DNA of 9,275 bases, taken from NCBI GenBank assembly GCA_913046025.1, contig CAJWRP010000056.1:1-9275 (forward strand). Reading direction: 5' to 3'. This DNA comes from an uncultured Chloroflexota bacterium (GTDB lineage: Bacteria; Chloroflexota; Dehalococcoidia; SAR202; UBA11138). How positions within the stretch are numbered: position 1 is the stretch's first letter; each line of letters opens with the position of its first letter. This document shows, one piece after another, positions 1 through 6,463 of the stretch. The notes beneath the pieces were generated by a model. The model saw nothing but the letters and a program-made list of their open reading frames with translations. It ran no database searches and was not told the origin of the DNA. The position numbers and the translations under genes are program-made.

Positions 1-333
1 GAAGACCCCTAGATCCTGATTCCGGGTATCGAGCACATCAACCACGTGCTCAAGCTCGGAGGTTCGGGACTTTACTCGCTCTTCCAGGAGTCGGGTTAAG
101 CTCTGCATCTTCCGGAAGATGAAGAGGAGAAAGAGTGAGGCGACGATGAATCCCGGGAGAATAATCCAGGGCATTCGTTGGGAAGGCAGGCCTCCACGAG
201 GGCTTTCCATCGGGATAGAAGCTTCAAGGACACCCCGAACGTCGCCTTCTTTCCATCCCGCTTTAGGTGTCTGGGGATGGGTATTGTGGCAGTTGACACA
301 CTGCGGTCTAAGCCGGTCTGCGGTGGCATATGC
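1..333 (-). CDS. Heme-binding (DUF3365/Tll0287-like) membrane sensor, internal fragment
   Basis: An open minus-strand frame runs from about 333 off the left edge, about 111 codons, with no start or end of its own. Near its beginning is CVNCHNTHP (C codon at 298-300), a CxxCH c-type heme motif, followed by a WKEGDVRGVLE stretch typical of the DUF3365/Tll0287-like periplasmic domain. Next come a hydrophobic segment (115-171, PWIILPGFIVASLF...) ending in positive residues, and a charged helix with RLLEERVKSRTSELE (about 30-95), like the signalling helix between a membrane sensor and a kinase or cyclase output. Known family members sense redox state or gas through heme. The output domain lies outside the window, so histidine kinase, cyclase and phosphatase all remain possible. 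The frame stays open to 360, but homology-like wording stops near Y328-330, where hflK begins on the other strand. The N-terminal helix and most of the sensor domain are missing. Confidence 0.75.
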
Positions 334-334
334 C
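312..334. other. Head-to-head breakpoint with a 10-bp palindrome
   Basis: GGCATATGCC at 325-334 is a perfect palindrome. Left of it, the minus strand reads as a heme sensor domain (YATADRLRPQCVNCHN from about 330 downward). Right of it, the plus strand reads as HflK from GLRWHMPFP. Each protein is cut at its N-terminal side at the same place. A sequence identical on both strands is what one expects at an inverted-type join by short homology, in the cell or during multiple-displacement amplification. Confidence 0.65.
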
Positions 335-1145
335 CTTTCCAATCGAATCGGTAGAAATCGTCAATGTTCAGAAAGTACGAACGGTGGAAGTGGGTTACCG
401 GACGCGGGAGGGCACCACACAGCGGGAGAGCGCCACACAGTTGATATTGGTGCCCCGAGAAGCGCTCATGCTGACCGCCGACGAAAACATCATCGATATA
501 CAGTTTGCTGTGCAGTACAACATCCGTGACCCCCGGGATCTGCTGTTCAAAGTGAGTGAACCCGCTGACCAGGTCGTTCGACAGGCGACGGAGAGCGCGG
601 TCCGGGAGATCGTTGGTAGAAGTTCGATGGATTTTGTAATTACGGGTGGTCGGGCCGAAATCGCCTTTGAGACTCGTGAGTTACTTCAAACCATTTTGGA
701 TCGCTATCAAACCGGTATCACTGTACGCGCGGTGGAAATGCAGAATGCACAGCCACCGGCCGAAGTCAAAGATGCTTTCGATGATGCGGTGCGCGCACGA
801 GAAGACGAGGAAAGACTGAAGAACGAGGCAGAGGCATATGCGAACGATGTTATTCCAAAGGCCAGAGGCGCCGCGGCACGGATTGTGCAAGAGGCTGAAG
901 GGTACAAGGAAAGTGTGATTGCGACGTCACAGGGCGAAGCATCGAGGTTTCTACAGGTGCTTGAAGAATACAACCAGGCCCCCGGTGTGACGCGAGATCG
1001 TTTATACCTGGAAGCCATGGAAGACGTGATGCCGGGTCTAAAGAAATTTATCATCGACCCTGTTAACAGTGGGAATCTGCTTCAATTCCTTCCTTTAACG
1101 GATGAGGGTAATAGCAGTGATCTATTCCCAACGCCGGGCAATTAA
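315..1145 (+). CDS. hflK: HflK, SPFH/band-7 membrane protease modulator, 5'-truncated
   Basis: HflK pairs with HflC in a large membrane complex around the FtsH protease and limits its activity. The ATG at 330 opens 271 codons, but HflK-like wording starts upstream: codons 315-344 read GLRWHMPFPI, the usual GLxWHxPxPIESVEIV entry of HflK. The frame closes at a TAA at 309-311. The N-terminal cytoplasmic tail, the membrane helix and the first part of the SPFH domain (roughly 80 or more residues in relatives) are therefore absent. The rest is intact: TADENIIDIQFAVQYNI, the ATESAVREIVG helix, QPPAEVKDAFDDAVRAREDE, and the coiled-coil region with EAEAYANDVIPKARG and APGVTRDRLYLEAME. The end is normal (TAA at 1143). 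No Shine-Dalgarno sequence precedes 330, so that ATG is probably an internal methionine. Identity is very sure; whether this is a real broken gene or an artefact of the junction is open. Confidence 0.9.
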   Translation, partial: GLRWHMPFPIESVEIVNVQKVRTVEVGYRTREGTTQRESATQLILVPREALMLTADENIIDIQFAVQYNIRDPRDLLFKVSEPADQVVRQATESAVREIVGRSSMDFVITGGRAEIAFETRELLQTILDRYQTGITVRAVEMQNAQPPAEVKDAFDDAVRAREDEERLKNEAEAYANDVIPKARGAAARIVQEAEGYKESVIATSQGEASRFLQVLEEYNQAPGVTRDRLYLEAMEDVMPGLKKFIIDPVNSGNLLQFLPLTDEGNSSDLFPTPGN

Positions 1146-1181
1146 GGTGAATAATTTTAAACGTAGTGTAGAGATTCAAGT

Positions 1182-2054
1182 ATGAAGATGATCGCTGGAC
1201 TGATCGTAATCCTCGCTGTTGTGGCATTTATCCTGGTTCCACAGGTATTTTATGTTGTCGATGAAACACAGGTTGCGATACTCACTCGTTTCGGTGAGTT
1301 GCAGAAAGTGCAAGAAAATGCAGGCTTGAACGTCAAAACTCCCTTCTTAGATAAGGTTACGAAATACGAAAAGCGACTTCTGGTATTTGATGCGCCTCCT
1401 CAGTCGATGCTGACCAGAGACAAGAAGCGGCTTGAAATTGACGTATATGCCAGGGGTAAGATAGTAGATCCACGAAAATTCCGCGAAACGGTGTTCACAG
1501 AGGCCAACGCGGCTTCAGTGGCCATTCCAATCATCTCTTCTGCACTACGCGAAGAGATAGCTAAAGATGATCAGATCGAGATCATTGCGGTTAATCGCGA
1601 AGAGATCATGTACCGTGTTCGAGACTCCGTCGCCCCTCAACTGGCGCCCTTTGGCATAAAGGTGATCGACATTCGCATCAAGAGGGCTGACTTTCCAGAC
1701 ACGATTGCGGAGAGCGTATACGCCAGGATGCAGGCTGAACGTAAGCGTATCGCAGACCGTGAACGTGCCGAGGGCGCTGAACGCGACGCTGAAGTCAGAG
1801 CTGACGTTGACAGGGAAGCCGCTATTATCAGAGCCGAGGCGGATCGGGACGCACAGATCACACGTGGTGAGGGCGAGGCAGAGTCTGTGAAGATATTTGC
1901 TGAAGCTTTGGAGCAGGATCCGGAGTTCTACACCTTCCTGCGAAGTCTAGAGGCGTATAGGACCTTCCTTACGGATGGCAACACTACGTTGGTACTACCA
2001 ACCGACAGCGAACTGTTCCAGTTCCTGCAGTCACCAACAGGCAGCGACAGGTAG
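1182..2054 (+). CDS. hflC: HflC, SPFH/band-7 partner of HflK
   Basis: This 290-residue protein has the full HflC layout. An N-terminal signal-anchor helix (about residues 3-25, MIAGLIVILAVVAFILV) is followed by YVVDETQVAILTRFGE, which opens the SPFH domain. Next comes the HflC core with DKKRLEIDVYARGKIVDP and GIKVIDIRIKRADFPDTIAESVYARM. A long charged coiled coil (about 185-240: ERKRIADRERAEGAERDAE, RADVDREAAIIRAEADRD) and the conserved EDPEFYTFLRSLEAY-like end (here QDPEFYTFLRSLEAY) complete it. In known systems HflC forms a hetero-oligomeric cage with HflK on the outer face of the inner membrane and regulates FtsH. It starts 36 bp after hflK, and the two are presumably co-transcribed. No clear Shine-Dalgarno sequence precedes ATG 1182. 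No ftsH is visible in this window. Confidence 0.95.
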   Translation: MKMIAGLIVILAVVAFILVPQVFYVVDETQVAILTRFGELQKVQENAGLNVKTPFLDKVTKYEKRLLVFDAPPQSMLTRDKKRLEIDVYARGKIVDPRKFRETVFTEANAASVAIPIISSALREEIAKDDQIEIIAVNREEIMYRVRDSVAPQLAPFGIKVIDIRIKRADFPDTIAESVYARMQAERKRIADRERAEGAERDAEVRADVDREAAIIRAEADRDAQITRGEGEAESVKIFAEALEQDPEFYTFLRSLEAYRTFLTDGNTTLVLPTDSELFQFLQSPTGSDR

Positions 2055-2265
2055 GCTTATACACCGCTAAACGAAGGTGTTTACTGCTTGGTTGATTTTA
2101 CCTGGGGTGTTAGCTGCCATACTGTTATCTCCTTGGGCCTTCCTATTTGTGCTGGCCGTATGTTTTATTAGGCATTTGCCTCTACCAGCTGGTCACACAT
2201 CAGATCTGCTGTGAAAATTGTCCTATTTTCCACTCCACTAGAAGGCGCATCATCTCCAGTGTGGG

Positions 2266-2271
2266 TATAAT
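2266..2271 (+). promoter_or_regulatory. Candidate -10 box for the ybeY-dnaX operon
   Basis: A perfect TATAAT stands 40 bp before the ATG at 2312, which places a transcript start near 2278. No convincing TTGACA lies 16-18 bp upstream. The rest of the 2055-2311 gap shows only two short palindromes (ACCAGCTGGT at 2184-2193, CAGATCTG at 2201-2208), a weak 5-bp hairpin just after hflC (ACACC/GGTGT, 2061-2080), and no gene I can support. Confidence 0.4.
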
Positions 2272-2311
2272 GAATTTGGTTTGCCGTTACTGAAGTCATG
2301 TGTTGGACGAT

Positions 2312-2818
2312 ATGGACTGCGTTACCGTTCAGATATTTGAAGAGTTTGAAAATCTCCTCTCCGAGGAGTTTCTTGGGCGTGTAGCTCAGCTAACACTGGA
2401 TCACGAAAAAATAGACCGCAACCTCAGTCTAGTCATTGCTGACGATGATACCGTCCGGGAGCTTAACAAGACCTATCGCGGCCTGGACAAGCACACCGAT
2501 GTTCTATCATTTGCGTTTGATAACCAGGGGCAGTTTTACGGTGATGAAGCTCCACCCAGCGGTTGGGACGAAGATGTCCAATTCATATTGCCGAATTCAG
2601 AAGAGGGTGGGCTGGGTGAGGTAATCATTTCCTATCCTCAGGCCGTACGCCAGGCCGCTGAGGCCGGACGGGACGTGAAGGATGAAGTTATGCACCTAAT
2701 CACTCACGGCATACTGCATCTGCTTGGCTATGACCATATAGAAGACGATGAGCATGAGACCATGGCTGCCAGAGAGACAGCAATCTTGGTCGAAGCGCTG
2801 GGTGCAGTCAATGAGTGA
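2312..2818 (+). CDS. ybeY: YbeY endoribonuclease / rRNA maturation factor
   Basis: YbeY is a metal-dependent single-strand endoribonuclease needed for 16S rRNA 3' processing and ribosome quality control. The hallmark zinc motif is present near the C-terminus as HGILHLLGYDH, giving three histidines in the H-x3-H-x5-H arrangement. The other family block, TYRGLDKHTDVLSF, carries the conserved arginine. GLGEVIISYPQA precedes the catalytic helix. About 25 residues (NQGQFYGDEAPP to NSEEGG) separate the FAF strand from GLGEVII, longer than in E. coli YbeY. I prefer ATG 2312 because family members start a few residues before the V-x-V-Q strand; an in-frame GTG at 2300 would add four residues, and neither has a strong Shine-Dalgarno sequence. 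The stop overlaps the dnaX start by 8 bp, so the two are probably translationally coupled. Confidence 0.93.
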   Translation: MDCVTVQIFEEFENLLSEEFLGRVAQLTLDHEKIDRNLSLVIADDDTVRELNKTYRGLDKHTDVLSFAFDNQGQFYGDEAPPSGWDEDVQFILPNSEEGGLGEVIISYPQAVRQAAEAGRDVKDEVMHLITHGILHLLGYDHIEDDEHETMAARETAILVEALGAVNE

Positions 2819-4556
2819 GGTTTTCTACCGCAAGTGGCGTCCCAAAATGCTGGGCGATGTCGTTGGTCAGGAGCCTGTAACTCAGACTCTCCGGCAGGCG
2901 GTGTCACAGGATAGGGTCGCGCACGCATACCTTTTCTGCGGCAGTCGCGGCACTGGCAAGACCAGCACGGCCAGGATATTGGCCAAGGCCGTCAATTGCC
3001 TGTTGCCAGTAGATGGCGAGCCGGACAACCAGTGTTCCATGTGCCAATCGATCAACGAGGGCCGCGCGCTGGACCTGATTGAGATCGATGCCGCTAGCAA
3101 CCGTGGCATCGATGACATTCGCAATCTCAGCGACAAGATTCGCTTCTCTCCCAATGAGGCTAAATTCAAGGTCTACATTATCGACGAAGTGCATATGCTC
3201 ACAGAGCCTGCCTTTAACGCTCTTCTGAAGACTTTGGAAGAGCCGCCAGGCCATGCGATGTTTATACTAGCTACAACTGAAGCTCATAAGGTTCCTCTAA
3301 CGATTATCTCCCGATGCCAGCGCTTCGATTTTCGGCGCATCCCGCTGGACCGCATGGTAGACAAGTTGGCTATGATTGCTGAGGCGGAAGGCGCTGAGAT
3401 CTCTCCTGAAGCGCTTCGGCTCATAAGTCGGAACTCCAACGGAGGACTTCGCGACGCTGAAAACCTGTTAGAACAGGTTGTGGTGTCTTACGACCCTCCC
3501 ATTACGGAAGAGAATGTAAGAGACCTCCTGGGACTGGGCGGCGACGGGATTGCTCTGATTCTCGTGGAGCATATAATCGGCAAGGCAATCGCCGAGGGCA
3601 TATCCGCTATAAATCAGGTAGTGCATGAAGGCAACGACATTCGCCAACTGCATCGCGGCGTTGTGGAATATCTAAGAGCTGTGTTGCTGTTAAAGACCAG
3701 GGCCGGTACTGATCTTGGTTATGCAGATGAGGTCCTGGCAAAGCTGGAAGCAATCGCCTCCAAGGCGGATTTGGCCCATCTGGTTGTATCGCTAAAGCTG
3801 TTCGCTGGTGCGGATCTGCGTCGCGACAGCTCCTCTCCACTACCTTTAGAACTGGCCATGGTAGAGTCAGCCAGCGAACCAGTACCAGCGCCCGTGGTTC
3901 AAGCAGTCCAGCAATCAGCACAACGTCCTACCGCAGCTGCTTCCAGTCCAAACGTAGCGCCACAGCGACCCGCACCCACCCCTAGGCAACCGGCGACATA
4001 CACTCCACAGCCAAGCCGGCCTACTCCCAGCGTTCCGCAACAGTCGGCCTCCGTGCCCGAGCCAGCCTTTGCCAACACTGGTGATGTGCCCACGGAGCCT
4101 GCTGCCCGGCTGGATTTCGAGTGGCGAGAAATAACACAGTCGCTTCGACACGTAGGCGCCAAGTTCAAGCTAGGCGGACTGCTCAACGTATGCAAAGAAC
4201 GGGAAGTAGTAGATGGTACAATAGTCCTTAAATTCACCCACAGGTCCAACATGGAACGGATGCAGCAGGAGTTGGAAAATCCGGAATGCCGCAGGACGTT
4301 CAATGATGTGATTGCGAAGGCAATGGACAAGAACTACGAGGTGAGGCTCACCGTATTGACTGTCAATGGTGGCAGCGCCATGCAGAGTGCCTCGCAGAAG
4401 AGCCCGCTGGTGCGCGCCGCGCAAGCCATGGGAGCTCGGGTGTCAGCCGACAATGAGGAGAAATTCTATGATGAATCGCAAAATGATGAAGCAGGCCCAA
4501 GAGCTTCAGAAACAGATGGTCAAGATGCAGCAGGAGTTGGAAGAGGCGACGGTTGA
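2811..4556 (+). CDS. dnaX: DNA polymerase III subunit gamma/tau (DnaX)
   Basis: This 581-residue clamp-loader ATPase starts at ATG 2811 with MSEVFYRKWRP, the classic DnaX opening. Walker A is GSRGTGKTS (44-52), Walker B/DEVH is 121-130 (VYIIDEVHML), and sensor 1/arginine-finger elements are LATTE (153-157) and ISRCQRF (166-172). The lid and collar domains run to about 350. A Pro/Ala/Gln-rich linker (about 355-430) joins a tau-like C-terminal domain (about 435-545) ending SPLVRAAQAMGARV. The zinc knuckle has C63, C75 and C78, but the fourth expected ligand is D72. The last 29 codons overlap ybaB in another frame and read as low-complexity polar sequence, so they are probably poorly constrained. 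I found no A6G-type slippery run, so a separate gamma form by frameshifting is not supported. An in-frame ATG at 2748 lies inside ybeY and lacks DnaX homology. Confidence 0.96.
   Translation: MSEVFYRKWRPKMLGDVVGQEPVTQTLRQAVSQDRVAHAYLFCGSRGTGKTSTARILAKAVNCLLPVDGEPDNQCSMCQSINEGRALDLIEIDAASNRGIDDIRNLSDKIRFSPNEAKFKVYIIDEVHMLTEPAFNALLKTLEEPPGHAMFILATTEAHKVPLTIISRCQRFDFRRIPLDRMVDKLAMIAEAEGAEISPEALRLISRNSNGGLRDAENLLEQVVVSYDPPITEENVRDLLGLGGDGIALILVEHIIGKAIAEGISAINQVVHEGNDIRQLHRGVVEYLRAVLLLKTRAGTDLGYADEVLAKLEAIASKADLAHLVVSLKLFAGADLRRDSSSPLPLELAMVESASEPVPAPVVQAVQQSAQRPTAAASSPNVAPQRPAPTPRQPATYTPQPSRPTPSVPQQSASVPEPAFANTGDVPTEPAARLDFEWREITQSLRHVGAKFKLGGLLNVCKEREVVDGTIVLKFTHRSNMERMQQELENPECRRTFNDVIAKAMDKNYEVRLTVLTVNGGSAMQSASQKSPLVRAAQAMGARVSADNEEKFYDESQNDEAGPRASETDGQDAAGVGRGDG
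4455..4460 (+). promoter_or_regulatory. Ribosome binding site of ybaB, inside dnaX
   Basis: GAGGAG lies 7 nt before ATG 4468 and 10 nt before the adjacent ATG 4471. It fixes the ybaB start well inside dnaX and argues against the longer in-frame extension back to 4366. Confidence 0.6.
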
Positions 4557-4776
4557 CGTCAGTGTGGGCGGCGGCGTAGTGAAGGTCGTCGTTAGCGGCA
4601 AGATGAAGGTGGAATCCATCATAATCGAGCCTGAGGCGGTCTCCCCGGACGACGTGGAGATGCTGCAAGACCTGGTACTGGCTGCCATTAACGAAGGCTT
4701 GGACAAGGCCCAGACCATGGCTTCCGAGCGAATGGGAGCCCTGACCGGTGGCCTCAATATCCCAGGCCTGATGTAG
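4468..4776 (+). CDS. ybaB: YbaB/EbfC family nucleoid-associated protein
   Basis: The 102-residue protein begins MMNRKMMKQAQELQKQM, matching the MKQAQxMQxxM amphipathic start helix of YbaB/EbfC. A beta region with GGGVVKVVVSGKMKVESIIIEPE and a C-terminal helix with DVEMLQDLVLAAINEGLDKA follow. It ends GLNIPGLM, close to the family's usual G-x-P-G-x tail. Family members are small dimeric DNA-binding proteins, often encoded between dnaX and recR as here, and are linked to nucleoid structure and RecR-associated repair. The start is chosen from the Shine-Dalgarno sequence at 4455-4460 and from family length (about 100-110 residues). It overlaps dnaX by 89 bp, so expression is probably coupled to dnaX translation. 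Confidence 0.93.
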   Translation: MMNRKMMKQAQELQKQMVKMQQELEEATVDVSVGGGVVKVVVSGKMKVESIIIEPEAVSPDDVEMLQDLVLAAINEGLDKAQTMASERMGALTGGLNIPGLM

Positions 4777-4842
4777 GCGTCTCAGACTTAGTCAAAAGTT
4801 CAGAATTAGCAAATTTTTTGTAATGAACGGACTTATCGATAA

Positions 4843-5457
4843 ATGACCAATGAAGGATCGTCGGCGGCGGCACCGGTTGTCAGGCTGGCTGACGAGTTCA
4901 ACAAGCTGCCGGGCATAGGTCCCAAAACCGCCCAGCGACTGACTTATTTCCTCATTCGTATGCCGGAAGAAGACGCGCGTTCTCTGGCCGAGGCCATCGT
5001 GGCCGTCAAAGACCGTATTGTCCTTTGCAATAGCTGCTATAACATCACGGAAACCAACCCCTGTGATATCTGCACCAATGTTAACCGCGACCAGACGCGT
5101 ATCTGCGTCGTAGAGGAGGCGCTGGACGTGCAGGCGTTAGAGCGAACTCATAGCTTTAGAGGACTCTACCATGTGCTGCACGGCGTCATCTCGCCTATGA
5201 ATGGCGTGGGCCCGGATGATCTGCGTATTCGCCCTCTGTTAGACCGCTTAAGGCGCGACTCTGTGGTGGAGGAGATTATTCTAGCCACCAACCCTAACCT
5301 TGAGGGTGAGGCTACTTCTATGTACATCCATAAGCTCATCTCGCCGCTGGGAATACAGGTGACACGGTTGGCGCGAGGTCTTCCCGTAGGTGGCGATCTG
5401 GAATACGCTGACGAGATAACCCTGGGCCGCGCCATCGAAGGCCGTCAGGTTTTTTGA
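4843..5457 (+). CDS. recR: Recombination mediator RecR
   Basis: RecR works with RecO to load RecA on SSB-coated gapped DNA. The 204-residue length is normal. All landmarks are visible: helix-hairpin-helix KLPGIGPKTAQR (about 21-32), a four-cysteine zinc finger (C62, C65, C74, C77), and a TOPRIM domain starting at ICVVEEALDVQALE (about 87-100) with the conserved YHVLHGVISPMNGVGPDDL. The ATNPNLEGEATSMYI block and the family signature RLARGLPVGGDLEYADEITL near the end complete it. It lies 66 bp after ybaB in the usual dnaX-ybaB-recR order. ATG 4843 has no clear Shine-Dalgarno sequence; the AT-rich gap holds a T6 run (4814-4819) but no terminator stem, so read-through from dnaX-ybaB is likely. 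Confidence 0.96.
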   Translation: MTNEGSSAAAPVVRLADEFNKLPGIGPKTAQRLTYFLIRMPEEDARSLAEAIVAVKDRIVLCNSCYNITETNPCDICTNVNRDQTRICVVEEALDVQALERTHSFRGLYHVLHGVISPMNGVGPDDLRIRPLLDRLRRDSVVEEIILATNPNLEGEATSMYIHKLISPLGIQVTRLARGLPVGGDLEYADEITLGRAIEGRQVF

Positions 5458-5582
5458 ATCTTTAAGGCAAACGCTTTTTAGGGCAGAGCTCTGTGGTGAA
5501 CGAAGTAATACGCGGAGCACACCACCGCCAATTCATACGCACTAAGTATTAATTACTACTAACTGACAGCCGAAGGCTCTCC

Positions 5583-6353
5583 ATGGCCCGTTCTCGTACA
5601 TACAAGACTGAAGCAGTTGTCTTAAAACAGACCTCTCTCGGGGAGGCGGACCGCATACTCACTCTCTTCACGCCCGATGTTGGCAAGGTGCGTGCTGTTG
5701 CCAGAGGGGTGCGCCGTCCTAAAAGCAAGCTATCCGGTCATCTGGAGCTTCTAAATCAGGTCAAGGTTTCCCTGTCTTACGGTCGCAGCTTGGATGCCAT
5801 TAACGAGGCGCAGGCCATTCGCAGCCTCCGGGGATTTCGAGACGATTTGCAGCGCATCTCCAAGGCGATATACATGGCGGAACTTGTCGACGGCTTCACC
5901 ATCGAGAACTTTGCCAACTACGAACTCTATCTGCTGCTGGTGAACTCCCTTGCTTGGCTGGAAAGCACAGACAACGCTGATCTGCTTCTGCGCTACTTTG
6001 AGCTTCACCTGCTGGAAACCTCGGGTTACCGGCCAGAACTGGTTAACTGCGTGGAGTGCTGCACGCGCCTAGAGCAGGGAGATCACCTGTTTTCGGGCAG
6101 TTCCGGAGGCATGCTTTGCCCAGAATGCCGGCTCGCCTCAGAAGAGTCGCTAGTTCCCGTCTCTTTGAACGCTATGAAGGTGCTCAGGTTCTTGCAGCGA
6201 GAAACCAGTTTCACCAATGTTAATGAGTTTAACGTGCCTCCTCATCTTCTAGCGGTCTTGGAGCGGCTTAATCGTGTCTACATTCGCTACCTTGTCGAGC
6301 GCGACCTCAAGAGTGCAGAGTTCATGAACCTGGTCTCTAGTAATCGTACCTAG
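5583..6353 (+). CDS. recO: DNA repair protein RecO
   Basis: The 256-residue protein matches RecO. An N-terminal OB fold opens with YKTEAVVLKQTSLGEADRILTLFTPDVGKV and contains ARGVRRPKSKLSGHLELL, the DNA/SSB-binding face. A helical domain follows, then a zinc-binding site formed by C156/C159 (CVEC, with C160 adjacent) and C179/C182 (CPEC). The LLETSGYRPEL sequence before the cysteines is typical. RecO binds SSB, anneals complementary strands and recruits RecR to load RecA. GAAGG at 5572-5576, 6 nt before ATG 5583, supports the start. It lies 125 bp after recR on the same strand. That gap shows a 10-bp palindrome (5484-5493) but no clear promoter or terminator. Confidence 0.94.
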   Translation: MARSRTYKTEAVVLKQTSLGEADRILTLFTPDVGKVRAVARGVRRPKSKLSGHLELLNQVKVSLSYGRSLDAINEAQAIRSLRGFRDDLQRISKAIYMAELVDGFTIENFANYELYLLLVNSLAWLESTDNADLLLRYFELHLLETSGYRPELVNCVECCTRLEQGDHLFSGSSGGMLCPECRLASEESLVPVSLNAMKVLRFLQRETSFTNVNEFNVPPHLLAVLERLNRVYIRYLVERDLKSAEFMNLVSSNRT

Positions 6354-6463
6354 GCCGTAGTACCCGTTCTTCTGATTTTCCACAAACAAGACCTATGCCG
6401 CGCCCTTACCGACAGCTACAATACCTCCAGATTTTTAGAAATTAACGAATGGGAGATACAAGA

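Noticed and set aside
96..329. 77-codon minus-strand ORF starting at ATG 329
   Set aside because: It is the wrong frame of the heme-sensor fragment; the frame carrying CVNCH and the membrane helix is the real one.
707..1054. Minus-strand open frames inside hflK, hflC, dnaX and the amidohydrolase
   Set aside because: These are complements of strongly recognised genes, and their translations show no domain wording.
2077..2214. GTG-initiated 45-codon hydrophobic ORF between hflC and ybeY
   Set aside because: It resembles a membrane segment (LILPGVLAAILLSPW) but has no ribosome site at a usable distance, no charged flanks, and T-rich noncoding DNA easily reads as hydrophobic. Not enough to call a gene.
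2811..4556. Programmed frameshift in dnaX giving a gamma form
   Set aside because: No A6G-type slippery run is present in the gene, and the frame is open throughout.
5484..5493. CAGAGCTCTG palindrome between recR and recO
   Set aside because: A single 10-bp palindrome without promoter elements or T tract; chance is a sufficient explanation.
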